Below, in pieces: positions 1-8,410 of a DNA stretch of 64,000 bases; the first letter of the stretch is position 1; each line of letters begins with the position of its first letter. This DNA comes from Candidatus Gastranaerophilales bacterium (GTDB lineage: Bacteria > Cyanobacteriota > Vampirovibrionia > Gastranaerophilales > Gastranaerophilaceae). Where the stretch lies: positions 62,001 through 126,000 of the forward strand of contig CALUVV010000007.1 of assembly GCA_944324305.1 (NCBI GenBank). The letters run 5' to 3'. The notes beneath the pieces are model-generated. The model saw nothing but the letters and a program-made list of their open reading frames with translations. It was not told the origin of the DNA and did no database searches. Both the position numbers and the translations under genes were made by a program.

Positions 1-627
1 GACATGATGACAACTCTTAACCGTGTAACAGAAGAGTACTATGAAGCAATAAGAGATTGGCAGACAGAAATCGGCAGATGGTTAAAACAAGTCGGAGATT
101 TAAAAGCCCAATATGTCGAAGATTTGGAAAATATACCTGATAAGACCATTCCAGATGAAAACGATGCACGTTATCAGTGGTATGTTAACCTTTACTACAG
201 AATGGGCGGAGGTGCTGAAAACGCTGACGGTACCAAAAATAATAACAATTATAAAGAATTGGAAGAAAATTTAATAAACAATTCAGAATGGCTTCAATTT
301 GCACTGGAACATGGTATTTTGACAATGGAACAGGCATCATACAATGAAAACGGTTCTGAAAAATACCCTGAAATTGGTACTTATGACTGGACTTCCATTA
401 TTTACACAAATGCAGCTGATATAAAATCTCAAGAAGATGATGTTAAAATCGCAGCAGCAGAAGTTAAGTATAAAAAAGCATTAACTGAAATTGAAAATCA
501 GGATAAAAAATTCGATCAGGATTTGAAAAAACTTGACACTGAACACAATGCTTTGCAAACAGAATATGAATCTTTGAAAAGCACTATAGATAAAAACGTT
601 GAAAGATCATTTAAAGTATTTTCATAG
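1..627 (+). CDS. C-terminal fragment of a coiled-coil protein of unknown function (partial)
   Basis: The reading frame is open from the first base of the window, so the gene very probably starts upstream and only its last ~208 residues are seen. The visible part is charged and mostly helical. It has an N-rich, Tyr/Trp-containing middle (around YQWYVNLYYRMGGG) and a C-terminal Lys/Glu/Asp heptad-like stretch typical of a coiled coil, ending KVFS. There is no signal, membrane segment or catalytic motif in the visible part. It converges with the relA/spoT gene, whose stop lies 4 bases away. I do not recognise the family. ATG codons at 4 and 7 are probably internal methionines, since no ribosome binding site can be seen before them. 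Confidence 0.75.
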   Translation, partial: DMMTTLNRVTEEYYEAIRDWQTEIGRWLKQVGDLKAQYVEDLENIPDKTIPDENDARYQWYVNLYYRMGGGAENADGTKNNNNYKELEENLINNSEWLQFALEHGILTMEQASYNENGSEKYPEIGTYDWTSIIYTNAADIKSQEDDVKIAAAEVKYKKALTEIENQDKKFDQDLKKLDTEHNALQTEYESLKSTIDKNVERSFKVFS

Positions 628-631
628 AAAT

Positions 632-2851
632 TTATCGGGAGCTTTTTTTCTTAAGATTTTTATTATGTCTGGGTTTTCCGTTATTCCTTTTTGGCAAATT
701 CGGTGTTGAATATGATGTTTGAATACGTTTTACACTGTAAACATCAGGTATTGCCTGAATGCTTAAAATAACTTTCTTTAACGTATCAATATTATCGAGT
801 TCTATACCAAGTTCAATAATCCCGATTTTGCCGCTTTTGGATTTCACATTTGCATAATTGATATTGGTGCCGTTATCTGATACCGCAGCTATAATGTCTT
901 TTAGCAGCCCTTGTTTTTCTGCTGTTTCAACTCTAATTGTAGTGTTATATGTTTTGTTAACATTATCGCCTGACCATTTTATATCCATTAATCTTTCGGG
1001 TTCAATGTGTTCAAGCATCTGGCAGTCCATTCTGTGAACGGTTACCCCTTTAGCTCGCGTAACCACACCTACAATCGGTTCCCCGGGAATGGGTGAACAG
1101 CATTTTGCTATTGAATATAATAATCCCTCAAGACCGATAATATCTTTTTCCGATTTTTTTCTGTAAGTCCCGTGAAATGATGTTTCAGGCGGTTTTTGCG
1201 GCTCAGGTTTTTTGAGCTTATTAATTATTTTGTTTAAAGTTGTTTCACCGTATCCGAGTGCCGCGAATAAGTCATCTGCGGAAAGATAATTCATTTGTTT
1301 TGCGACTTTGTCAAACTCGCCTGATTTCATGTAATCGTCAAATACGGCTTTTGTAAGCTCATGTTCAAGGTTAGTTCTGCCGACTTCAATATGTTCTTCT
1401 CTGTTATTTTTCTTAAACCACTGCTTAATCTTTGAGGAAGCCTGTTTGGTTACAACAAAATTAAGCCAGTCAAGGCGCGGTGCAGGAGTTTTTGATGTTA
1501 AAATCTCGACTATATCACCGTTATGCAATTTGGTGTCAAGCTGTGCAATTCTTCCGTTTATAAGTGCTCCTACGGTTTTGTTGCCTACTTCCGAGTGAAT
1601 TCTGTATGCAAAATCAACGGGGGTTGCATTTACAGGTAAATCAAAAACATCTCCGTTAGGTGTGAACGCAAAAACCTGATCAGAGAATAAATCCAACTTA
1701 ACCGAGTTAACATAATCTTCGGCAGATGCCATGTCTTTATCATATTCGACGAGTTTTCTCATCCATGAAAACTGCATATCAGTAGGATTGTTTGCTTTTT
1801 GCGACCCTTTTTCTTTATATCTCCAGTGTGCGGCAATCCCGTATTCGGCAACTTCATGCATTTCCCATGTTCTGATTTGAACTTCAAGCGGTTTTGAGCG
1901 CGGACCTATAACGGAAGTGTGCAAAGACTGATACATATTGCCTTTAGGCATTGCAATATAATCCTTAAACCTTCCCGGAATTGGTTTAAATTGGGAGTGT
2001 ATAAGCCCCAAAACTTCATAACATTCTTTTTCCGTATCTACAATGACCCTTACGGCTGTAATATCGTATAAATCATGAAAAGCTATATTTAAGCGTTTCA
2101 TTTTGCTGTAAATACTGTAATAATGCTTTGCTCTGCCTGTAATTTGAGCGTTAATTCCGGCTTTCTTTACGTCAGCGGTAATTTTATCAATAAGAATTTT
2201 AACTGTTTCTTCTCTGCTTGCTTTTGTCTGTGAAACAAGACGTGCAATTTCAAAATACTTATCAGGTTCCAAATATCTCAGCGACAAATCTTCAAGTTCA
2301 GCTTTAATTTTGTAAATCCCCAAACGGTTTGCAAGAGGTGCAAAAATATCAAGTGTTTCACGTGCGATTTTCTGCTGCTTGCTTGTTGTCATAAAATTCA
2401 GGGTTCTCATGTTATGAAGCCTGTCAGCAAGTTTTAAAAATACTATTCTTATATCGCTTGCCATTGCGATGAAAAGACGTCTGAAATTTTCTGCTTGACG
2501 TTCCTCTTTTGATTTAAACTGTAATTTCCCCAGCTTTGTAACTCCTTGTACAAGAGTGAGAACATCTTTTCCGAAAAGTTTTTCAATTTCTTCAGGCTGT
2601 GTATCGGTATCTTCCAGAATGTCATGCAAAAAAGCAGCTTGTAATGTATGCGAATCCACTTTTAAGCCGGCAAGGATTTTAGCAACTTCAACCGGATGAA
2701 TAATGTATGGTTCTTCTGATATTCTGTATTGACCTTCGTGCAGACGTTTGGCAAAAAGATATGCTTTTTCAATCTGTTCAATTTCTTCGGGTTCTCTGTT
2801 TTGTGCAATAAGCTCTTGTTTTATATCTTCAAAAAGTGGTTTTTCGCTCAT
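632..2851 (-). CDS. Bifunctional (p)ppGpp synthetase/hydrolase, RelA/SpoT family
   Basis: Long RelA/SpoT homologue (739 aa) that would make and degrade the stringent-response alarmone (p)ppGpp from GTP/GDP and ATP in the cytoplasm. The hydrolase HD domain is at about residues 45-150, with H52 and the catalytic H76-D77 pair in AFLHDILEDT. The synthetase domain follows at about 235-350 (YDITAVRVIV, GRFKDYIAMPKGN, YQSLHTS). Then come a TGS domain at about 390-450 (VFAFTPNGDVFDLP), a conserved Cys region (AKCCSPIPGEPIVG) and a C-terminal ACT domain. Length and domain order match the ancestral bifunctional Rel form. A strong promoter (TTGAAA, 17 nt, TATTAT) ends only 9 nt before the ATG, so the mRNA may be nearly leaderless. 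Confidence 0.96.
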   Translation of the reverse strand: MSEKPLFEDIKQELIAQNREPEEIEQIEKAYLFAKRLHEGQYRISEEPYIIHPVEVAKILAGLKVDSHTLQAAFLHDILEDTDTQPEEIEKLFGKDVLTLVQGVTKLGKLQFKSKEERQAENFRRLFIAMASDIRIVFLKLADRLHNMRTLNFMTTSKQQKIARETLDIFAPLANRLGIYKIKAELEDLSLRYLEPDKYFEIARLVSQTKASREETVKILIDKITADVKKAGINAQITGRAKHYYSIYSKMKRLNIAFHDLYDITAVRVIVDTEKECYEVLGLIHSQFKPIPGRFKDYIAMPKGNMYQSLHTSVIGPRSKPLEVQIRTWEMHEVAEYGIAAHWRYKEKGSQKANNPTDMQFSWMRKLVEYDKDMASAEDYVNSVKLDLFSDQVFAFTPNGDVFDLPVNATPVDFAYRIHSEVGNKTVGALINGRIAQLDTKLHNGDIVEILTSKTPAPRLDWLNFVVTKQASSKIKQWFKKNNREEHIEVGRTNLEHELTKAVFDDYMKSGEFDKVAKQMNYLSADDLFAALGYGETTLNKIINKLKKPEPQKPPETSFHGTYRKKSEKDIIGLEGLLYSIAKCCSPIPGEPIVGVVTRAKGVTVHRMDCQMLEHIEPERLMDIKWSGDNVNKTYNTTIRVETAEKQGLLKDIIAAVSDNGTNINYANVKSKSGKIGIIELGIELDNIDTLKKVILSIQAIPDVYSVKRIQTSYSTPNLPKRNNGKPRHNKNLKKKSSR

Positions 2852-2860
2852 GATATAATC

Positions 2861-2904
2861 ATAATACAGATTTTATTTGAATTTTTCAAGTAGAATACTA
2901 TAAT
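2861..2904. promoter_or_regulatory. Overlapping divergent promoters of relA/spoT and yggU
   Basis: Minus strand: TTGAAA at 2884-2889, 17-nt spacer, TATTAT at 2861-2866, driving relA/spoT. Plus strand: TTGAAT at 2877-2882, 16-nt spacer, TATAAT at 2899-2904, driving the YggU gene. The two -35 regions interleave, so the two promoters probably interfere with or co-regulate each other. Read directly from consensus matches; no start-site data. Confidence 0.6.
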
Positions 2905-2926
2905 TTCATTCATAAGGATTACAAAA

Positions 2927-3235
2927 ATGCTGCGCGACACTAAAGACGGATTAATAATAACTTTAAGGATATCTCCTAATGCATCAAAAAATGAGATTAT
3001 AAAAACGGATGAATTTCTTAAAGTCAAAATTACGGCACAGCCTGTTGACGGTAAAGCCAATAAAGCTGTTGTCGAATTTCTGTCAAAGCAGTTGAAAGTT
3101 CCCAAATCCTCATTTGAATTGCTAAAAGGGCACACCTCAAAAGATAAGACTTTTTTAATTAAAACTGATGATGCATCCAAAATTAATGAAATAAAAAGTT
3201 TTGTTAACTCTGTAGTAAATAATAGCAAAATTTAA
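2927..3235 (+). CDS. DUF167 / YggU family protein (UPF0235)
   Basis: Small protein (102 aa) of the YggU/DUF167 family, a widespread alpha/beta fold of uncertain biochemical role. Recognisable family features are the strand LRISPNASKNEI, the central KVKITAQPVDGKANKAVVEFLSK (the A-P-V-D/E-G-K-A-N motif), and LKGHTSKDKTFLI near the end. An AAGG ribosome binding site precedes the ATG by about 8 nt, and a TTGAAT/TATAAT promoter lies at 2877-2904. It is a single gene between the divergent relA/spoT and the next hypothetical gene. No function is inferred beyond family membership. Confidence 0.88.
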   Translation: MLRDTKDGLIITLRISPNASKNEIIKTDEFLKVKITAQPVDGKANKAVVEFLSKQLKVPKSSFELLKGHTSKDKTFLIKTDDASKINEIKSFVNSVVNNSKI

Positions 3236-3302
3236 AATTTACGTTTTTTAGGAAAAACAAAAGATTTTTTAATGATATAATAAAACGTGCAAAGGAGTAA
3301 AT

Positions 3303-3899
3303 ATGAAAATTAATAATGTTCAATCTTACAATTATAATACAATGAATTGTGATTGCAATAAAAAGAAAAGTAATCCTGCGTTTTCTGCAAGAATTCCTGC
3401 ACAAACAGAACGAAAAATTTTAACCGAAGCGGTTGAAAACGGCTCGGAATTTCTAGCATCAGTAAGAGCACAGTTAGCAAATATTCGTAAATGGGGCAAA
3501 TCTGATACTACATTAACTGAAGCTTTTGATTTAGACAACGGCAAAACAGCCCTCGGACTTGATAACAGTTCAATTTCAACAATGTACGGTGCAAACCTTC
3601 CGAATAAAACTTCTTTGCTTGATACAGTTATGTCATTGAAAGAAAAAGATATTATAAAAGCGGAAAAAGACTTGCAACAAATCGTTGATGATAATAAAAC
3701 TGATTTAATTATTAAGGCTCTGAACGATGATAAATTAATGAATAAAATCGTTCATAAATCTAACCCATCAGATGAAGAATTAGCGGAAGCAATTGATAAA
3801 CTTTCCGAAGAACGTATTACCGAACTGCGTTTCGGTCTTGACGAACCGTCAAAATATTCATCAAATGATGATATAATTCATTTTGATTTTTCAGCTTAA
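3303..3899 (+). CDS. Hypothetical protein with N-terminal FSA tag
   Basis: 198-aa protein I do not recognise. The first ~25 residues are Asn/Tyr-rich and likely disordered (MKINNVQSYNYN, then CDC and KKK), followed by NPAFSAR. This resembles the short aromatic-S/T/K-G/A tag seen near the N-terminus of several unrelated proteins in this window. The rest is predicted helical and acidic, with no membrane segment or catalytic motif. The start is firm: AAAGGAG at 3291-3297 lies 5 nt before the ATG, and an extended -10 (TGATATAAT, hexamer 3276-3281) lies just upstream. It appears to be transcribed alone. Confidence 0.8.
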   Translation: MKINNVQSYNYNTMNCDCNKKKSNPAFSARIPAQTERKILTEAVENGSEFLASVRAQLANIRKWGKSDTTLTEAFDLDNGKTALGLDNSSISTMYGANLPNKTSLLDTVMSLKEKDIIKAEKDLQQIVDDNKTDLIIKALNDDKLMNKIVHKSNPSDEELAEAIDKLSEERITELRFGLDEPSKYSSNDDIIHFDFSA

Positions 3900-3907
3900 A
3901 TAAAAGC

Positions 3908-3935
3908 TTGCAAAATTTTTATTTAACGGTAGAAT
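3908..3935 (+). promoter_or_regulatory. Promoter upstream of the His-rich leader peptide
   Basis: TTGCAA at 3908-3913, a 16-nt spacer and TAGAAT at 3930-3935 form a reasonable vegetative promoter. The expected transcript would start near 3942, just before the AGGGA ribosome binding site of the 3955 leader ORF. It would carry a ~200-nt 5' UTR to the membrane-protein gene at 4139. Inferred from consensus similarity only. Confidence 0.45.
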
Positions 3936-3954
3936 TATTCTGTAGGGAAAAATA

Positions 3955-4020
3955 ATGATTAAATTCAATTCTTTAAAATTGCATCATACACATCATCATA
4001 GCGGCCTTGGAAGGCTATGA
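3955..4020 (+). CDS. Putative 21-codon histidine-rich leader peptide
   Basis: A short ORF with a plausible ribosome binding site (AGGGA at 3944-3948) starts at ATG 3955 and ends at TGA 4018-4020. It encodes 21 residues, including HHTHHHS, that is five His codons (all CAT) within six codons at 3985-4002. The layout is reminiscent of amino-acid-sensing leader peptides such as hisL. The end of the ORF overlaps the 5' arm of a 14-bp stem (4005-4018), so a translating or stalled ribosome would open that stem. The gene downstream is not a histidine-biosynthesis gene, so what is sensed is unknown. Translation is inferred, not shown. Confidence 0.5.
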   Translation: MIKFNSLKLHHTHHHSGLGRL

Positions 4021-4128
4021 ATTGATGTTTTACGCTTTTAAAGAATAAAAAAAATATAATTCAATTCTTATAAAATAGTCTTCCAAGGAACCCGAAAAGC
4101 GTTTGGCAGACTATATTAAGAATTGGAG
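4005..4128 (+). promoter_or_regulatory. Candidate structured 5' UTR (pseudoknot and Shine-Dalgarno-masking helix)
   Basis: Three sets of complementary segments are visible. Stem A is CCTTGGAAGGCTAT (4005-4018) with 4075-4088, 14 bp with one G-U. Strand ACGCTTTT (4032-4039), inside the loop of A, is complementary to AAAAGCGT (4095-4102), outside it; this gives a pseudoknot topology. CAATTCTTA (4062-4070) is complementary to TAAGAATTG (4117-4125), which overlaps the GGAG (4125-4128) of the 4139 gene. It is also complementary, exclusively of the former, to AAGAAT at 4041-4046. Together with the leader ORF this suggests a translation-coupled switch. Pairing was judged by eye, with no energy calculation. 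Confidence 0.5.
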
Positions 4129-4138
4129 ATTAATAGAA

Positions 4139-5413
4139 ATGACAATAACAAATATAATTTCGGCTATCGGAAATAATAGCAGTGTATACCCCTTAATAGT
4201 ACGTGATTGCGGGATTGAAGTCCCTTCAAAAATTCTTTTGACTTACAATCAGAATAAAAAAGAGTCAAAGGGGATTGCTTATTTAGCTGCAAGAGAACGT
4301 TTCCTGGACGAGTATGCGACATCTGCTGTATGGCTCGGCGGTATTCCTCTTGTCGGCTGGCTTGCAAATAAGTATATTAAAACAAGAGGCCTTAACCCTG
4401 ATGTTAATTTGAAACTCTTCAAGGAAGAACAGAATATTCAAGGTATTGATTACAATATTAAAAAGTTTAAGGATTTGGCTCCGGATGCCGTAAAAGACTT
4501 AATTAAAGCAAAAGAAAATAAAAAACTTTATGAAAAACTGCTCGCAGGAAAATTTCTTGCATCTACGACAATTCCTATTCTTTTTATGGGGTTTATACTG
4601 CCGAAATTAATCTTTGCATCTTCTGCAAAAAAAATTGAGAAGCTTAGAGCTAAAGAAGCGGAAAAGCAAAAAAACGTACAAAATGTGAGCTTTTTACAAA
4701 AAGATAGATTTTATAAATCAAAAGATATTAATTTTACGGGTAACTGGGTTACCAGAGCTGCTAATTTTTCGGCACAGGATAAAATGGCTGTAACTGACGG
4801 CGGTTATGCAGTCGGTCGTGTTGCAACTGCGCGTAATAAAAATGAACGCTATGATTTGGCTTTCAAAATGACAGGTATGATGTTTTTAAACTTTGTTGCG
4901 CCAAAATGGATTGAAAAGGGGTTAAATAAAATAACAGGTGTTGAACTCGATCCGCTCATGCTTGCAGATGAAAACTTTGCAAAACAGATTAAAGAAGGAA
5001 ATCTTCAGCTTCCTGTTAACGATTCCGCCGAAGAACTTTTAAAATTTGTTGATAATATTGAAAATAAAGATACTATATTCATTAAATATGCTAAAAAGTT
5101 TGAAAAAGTTAAAATGCTTGATAACGGAATAAGAGACCCGAGAGAGTATGTTAATATTAAAAACCTTGCTAAATTCAGAAATGATATTGAGACATTTGCT
5201 TTTAAGGCAAAGAATGCGGATGATATGACTGCTTTTATAAGAAAGACTAAATTTGCGAAATCAGCAAATATATTGACAAATGTAGCTTTAAGCAGTTTTC
5301 TTCTTGCTTATGCTTTGCCAAAGGTACAATTTGCATTCAGAAAACTTGTAACCGGCTCTGATTTGGAACCCGGCCTGGCTCCCGCAGAAAAAATCGTTGA
5401 TAACAAAGCATAA
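4139..5413 (+). CDS. Hypothetical multi-pass membrane protein
   Basis: 424-aa protein of unknown function. I chose ATG 4139 because GGAG lies 10 nt upstream; an in-frame TTG at 4103 sits inside the foldable leader. Hydrophobic segments lie near residues 55-75 (WLGGIPLVGWLANKYI), 140-165 (TTIPILFMGFILPKLIF), 245-265 (MMFLNFVAPKW) and 380-405 (ALSSFLLAYALPKVQF), so it is probably in the inner membrane. Two repeats of the pattern 'small-ALPK/ILPK/VAPK' occur at the ends of these segments. An internal DINFTGNW matches the F-T-G tag otherwise found at N-termini here. It is followed by a strong terminator. It may be controlled by the His-rich leader upstream. Confidence 0.8.
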   Translation: MTITNIISAIGNNSSVYPLIVRDCGIEVPSKILLTYNQNKKESKGIAYLAARERFLDEYATSAVWLGGIPLVGWLANKYIKTRGLNPDVNLKLFKEEQNIQGIDYNIKKFKDLAPDAVKDLIKAKENKKLYEKLLAGKFLASTTIPILFMGFILPKLIFASSAKKIEKLRAKEAEKQKNVQNVSFLQKDRFYKSKDINFTGNWVTRAANFSAQDKMAVTDGGYAVGRVATARNKNERYDLAFKMTGMMFLNFVAPKWIEKGLNKITGVELDPLMLADENFAKQIKEGNLQLPVNDSAEELLKFVDNIENKDTIFIKYAKKFEKVKMLDNGIRDPREYVNIKNLAKFRNDIETFAFKAKNADDMTAFIRKTKFAKSANILTNVALSSFLLAYALPKVQFAFRKLVTGSDLEPGLAPAEKIVDNKA

Positions 5414-5445
5414 AAAAAGACCTCTTTTGAAGAGGTCTTTTTTTT
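5412..5445. terminator. Bidirectional rho-independent terminator
   Basis: A-run, stem GACCTCTT / AAGAGGTC with a 3-base loop, then a T-run of eight. It sits between two convergent genes and can serve both strands. Confidence 0.9.
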
Positions 5446-5454
5446 ATTTTTATA

Positions 5455-6114
5455 TTAAACCATTGCAATTTCTTTCGGTTCCATATAGATAACTTGATTG
5501 CTATCCATAGAGTGATCAACATCAGGAAGAATTTCATTTTTAATATTAGCCAAATCCTGCTGCATTAATCTTCTTGGAGATCCTTCTGCCATAGAGCCGT
5601 TTCTCAATAAATATGACGGGTGGAAGATTGTCATTGCTCTGTAGTCTTTTCCGTCAACGTTAATGTTCATCCATTGACCTCTGACTTTAGAAATTGTCTG
5701 TTTTTTATCTAATTCTACAAATGATTTTAATGCAGTTGCCCCGCAAAGTATTATTGCTCTCGGGTTTATAATATCAATTTGTGCGTTTAAGAATTTTCTG
5801 CATGCTGATTGTTCTTCAGATGTAGGAACTCTGTTTTCGGGCGGTCTGCATTTTACCGTATTAATAATATATACATCTTCGTCACGGGAGATACCTGCTT
5901 CTGCAAGAAAATCATCCAAAAGTTGCCCTGCACGACCTACAAACGGTCTTCCTGTTTCATCTTCCATTTCTCCCGGAGCTTCTCCGATAAGTACAATTTT
6001 TGCAGTTGAAGGATTTCCGTCAGAAAAAACAACATTTTTTCTTGTTTTGGCAAGTGCGCACCCCATGCAGTTTTCACACTTTGATCTTACTATCTCCAGA
6101 CAATCTTTCTTCAT
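5455..6114 (-). CDS. Uracil-DNA glycosylase, family 4 (Fe-S type)
   Basis: 219-aa type-4 uracil-DNA glycosylase, which removes uracil from DNA to start base-excision repair. Cys13, Cys16 and Cys19 in the N-terminal CENCMGC, plus the cysteines of VKCRPPENR and SACRKF, supply the expected Fe-S ligands. The catalytic-pocket motif is GEAPG (residues 44-48), followed by GRPFVGRAGQLLD. The C-terminal HPSYLLRN motif is present. The start (GAGGAG nearby) lies inside the end of the upstream symporter gene (41-nt overlap), so the two are co-transcribed. A second, diverged copy of the same family is at 58042-58641. The role is secure from motifs; the exact substrate range is not. Confidence 0.93.
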   Translation of the reverse strand: MKKDCLEIVRSKCENCMGCALAKTRKNVVFSDGNPSTAKIVLIGEAPGEMEDETGRPFVGRAGQLLDDFLAEAGISRDEDVYIINTVKCRPPENRVPTSEEQSACRKFLNAQIDIINPRAIILCGATALKSFVELDKKQTISKVRGQWMNINVDGKDYRAMTIFHPSYLLRNGSMAEGSPRRLMQQDLANIKNEILPDVDHSMDSNQVIYMEPKEIAMV

Positions 6115-7588
6115 TTTCTACTCTCTCCTCGTTATTTTTAAATAAACCTACGTTATATTTTTTGCAATATCTCTTTAATTCTTTCATGATTACATCAGAT
6201 AACATGAATACTGCTATTAAGTTTGGCACAGCCAGGAATAAAGTAAATGCATCAGATAGATTAATTATACTCTTAAAATTCATGGCAGAGCCTATAACTA
6301 TGAATATACAATATATAACCTGAAAAGCCCGTGTTGTCAATTTTGTATCGCCGAATAAATAATTCCATGCTTTGATACCGTAGTAAGAGCCGCAAAGCAT
6401 AGTGGAAAGCACAAAACAGCTAGCCATAAATGTTAACAAAATAGGGAAGAACGGGCATACACTTCCAAATGCTTTTGATGTTAATTCAATTCCTGCAATT
6501 CCTGTTGTATTAAGGTATTCACCTGAAACTACAATAACAAAAGCCGTTGCCGAGCCGACTATTACCGTGTCTACAAAAGGCTGCAGCATTGCAATAAAAG
6601 CCTGAGCGACAGGGTTGTTTGTTTTTACGGCAGAGAATGCAATAGGAGCTGTTCCCAGTCCTGCTTCATTTGCAAACATTGCACGTCTGAAGCCCCACAG
6701 CATACATGCAAACATGCCGCCTGCTAGTGCTTTCGGATGAAATGCTTCTTTAACAATTAATGCAAATGTATGAGGAACATGACCTATATTGTATATACAC
6801 ACTGCAAAAGCTGTCAGTACATATAAAGTACACATAACTGGCGTTACCTTAGAAGTGAATTTTCCTATAGCCTTAATCCCGCCTATAATTGTAAAATAGG
6901 TAATTACCGCGACAATAAGACCTAAAAGCCAGCTTTGATCTGCAAAGAAACTGTTATTTCCTCCGGTGACTTCCGTAATCTGTGTTGTCATTGCATTAAT
7001 CTGGAACAAATTCCATCCGCCTATCATTGCAAAAATGCAGCATACGGCATAAATTTTAGATAAATGCGGTGCAAATTTTCCTATATACTTGTTATTTTTC
7101 AGCGCACCTTCAATATAATACATAGGGCCGCCTGCAATTGTTCCGTCAGGGTTAACTTTTCTGAATTTAAGACCCAGCAGAACTTCTGCAAATTTTAATG
7201 CCATAGAAAAGAAACCTGCCAGAATCATCCAGAAAATTACTCCGGGACCGCCGATTGAAACAGCAGCTGCCGAACCTGCCACATTCCCTATTCCTGCAGA
7301 TGCGGAAATAGTGGCCGTCAAAGCCTGAAATGAGGAAACTTCTCCTTTTTTCTTTTTAACTCTGATTTCTTTGTGCTCGTAGTTTTTTGTAATCAGTTTT
7401 ATTGCATGTTTAAATCCCCAGATACCGATAAATCTTGTACGTATGGTAAAATAAAATGCAGCAATCATTAACAGGGCAACAAGAAATTCTACTTTTACAC
7501 CTTGAATGGTTACTGAACTGAATATTATCCCTGAAATTTTATCGGCTATTGGAGATAAAAATGTATCTATTGCTGTGTCTAAGTTCAT
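6074..7588 (-). CDS. Sodium:alanine/glycine symporter, AGCS family
   Basis: 504-aa polytopic inner-membrane transporter of the alanine-or-glycine:cation symporter family, importing small amino acids with Na+. Family hallmarks are GEVSSFQALTATISASAGIGNVAG (about residues 90-115), GGPMYYIEGALKN, MIGGWNLFQINAM and MFANEAGLGTAPIAFSAV. About ten hydrophobic helices are visible, and length is normal for the family. The only -10-like element (TGATAAAAT) ends 9 nt before the ATG, and no clear ribosome binding site is present. It may therefore use a very short leader, or be translated from a transcript running through from the pilin gene 36 bp upstream. Downstream it overlaps the UDG gene. Confidence 0.93.
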   Translation of the reverse strand: MNLDTAIDTFLSPIADKISGIIFSSVTIQGVKVEFLVALLMIAAFYFTIRTRFIGIWGFKHAIKLITKNYEHKEIRVKKKKGEVSSFQALTATISASAGIGNVAGSAAAVSIGGPGVIFWMILAGFFSMALKFAEVLLGLKFRKVNPDGTIAGGPMYYIEGALKNNKYIGKFAPHLSKIYAVCCIFAMIGGWNLFQINAMTTQITEVTGGNNSFFADQSWLLGLIVAVITYFTIIGGIKAIGKFTSKVTPVMCTLYVLTAFAVCIYNIGHVPHTFALIVKEAFHPKALAGGMFACMLWGFRRAMFANEAGLGTAPIAFSAVKTNNPVAQAFIAMLQPFVDTVIVGSATAFVIVVSGEYLNTTGIAGIELTSKAFGSVCPFFPILLTFMASCFVLSTMLCGSYYGIKAWNYLFGDTKLTTRAFQVIYCIFIVIGSAMNFKSIINLSDAFTLFLAVPNLIAVFMLSDVIMKELKRYCKKYNVGLFKNNEERVENEERLSGDSKIKV

Positions 7589-7624
7589 CTTAATTTTATT
7601 TTATCATAAACAAAATGTGTAATT

Positions 7625-8320
7625 TTACCTCCAAGGATAATCATTTTTTATTTCCCAGTTGTCATATATAATTAGTGCAGTACACCACGCTCCTGAACTT
7701 TTTGAATTGCATGCATTGGGATTTGTACCGGTTAATACATTTCTGTCCGGATTATCCGAACCCCAGAAAAAAGAACTTTCTTCAGAACTTCCTGATGTGT
7801 TGTAACCGAATGGAACTATCCCCTTTTTGTCTGAAACAGATAGTGCGAATAAATCAATCCCATATCTGTTTGGTAATCGTTTCCCGTTGATATCTATATA
7901 AAAAATATAACCTGAACCATTATTTGCAAAAGCAGCTACGGTACCGTTGCTGAGAACTACTTTAGGTGTAAGCTTGTCGTAGTATGCAAGAGTAGTGATG
8001 TCTGTACCGCTCAATCTTTTATATGTTATTTCCAGCGGATTTTCCATTCCGTAATATTCATTTACTGTTTTTACATAAGGTTTAATGTAAGTTTTATAAA
8101 AGTCTTCTCCCGAAAGAGAGTAATCCCAGAATTCTTTAGAACCGCTGCTGGTTTCAGAAAGTATTATAGCCTGGCTTAGTATTGAATAAGCCTGCTTTAA
8201 CAAAGTGACAGTTTGTTTTTTTCTATTTTCTGCAATTAGCGACGGCATAGTCATTGCTGCAACAATTCCTATAATTCCGAGTGTAATAAGTACTTCTGCC
8301 AGTGTAAAACCTTTTTTCAT
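7625..8320 (-). CDS. Pilin-like protein with prepilin N-terminal signal (short leader)
   Basis: 231-aa member of the pilin-like family that recurs in this window. The leader is MKKG, followed by FTLAEVLITLGIIGIVAAM: a class III (prepilin peptidase) signal with Glu at position +5 and a hydrophobic anchor helix. The globular part ends with two family motifs, a D-I-N-G-x5-Y-G-x-D-x-F segment (DINGKRLPNRYGIDLF) and a terminal W-C-T-A...NWEIKNDYPW. It would be processed and exposed on the surface or in a pseudopilus. No G-tract interrupts the leader. It is divergent from an XRE regulator, with a strong promoter and an inverted repeat between them. I saw no pilus-assembly genes nearby. Confidence 0.9.
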   Translation of the reverse strand: MKKGFTLAEVLITLGIIGIVAAMTMPSLIAENRKKQTVTLLKQAYSILSQAIILSETSSGSKEFWDYSLSGEDFYKTYIKPYVKTVNEYYGMENPLEITYKRLSGTDITTLAYYDKLTPKVVLSNGTVAAFANNGSGYIFYIDINGKRLPNRYGIDLFALSVSDKKGIVPFGYNTSGSSEESSFFWGSDNPDRNVLTGTNPNACNSKSSGAWCTALIIYDNWEIKNDYPWR

Positions 8321-8341
8321 TCCCGTTGTGCCTTCTTAAAT

Positions 8342-8386
8342 TAATACCTCTGTTGGTATTATAACATGCTATATAGTAATTTTCAA
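8342..8386 (-). promoter_or_regulatory. Promoter and inverted repeat of the 7625 pilin-like gene
   Basis: TTGAAA (8381-8386), 17-nt spacer and TATAAT (8358-8363) on the minus strand form a near-consensus promoter. A perfect inverted repeat TAATACC-N6-GGTATTA (8342-8361) overlaps the -10 and start region, a natural repressor position for the divergent XRE protein. The site assignment is an inference. Confidence 0.65.
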
Positions 8387-8410
8387 TACGTTTAATTAAA
8401 ACATAAAGTA

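Noticed and set aside
3985-4002. CATCATACACATCATCAT as a repeat element or CRISPR fragment
   Set aside because: Too short and not spaced like CRISPR; it is explained better as consecutive His codons of the leader ORF.
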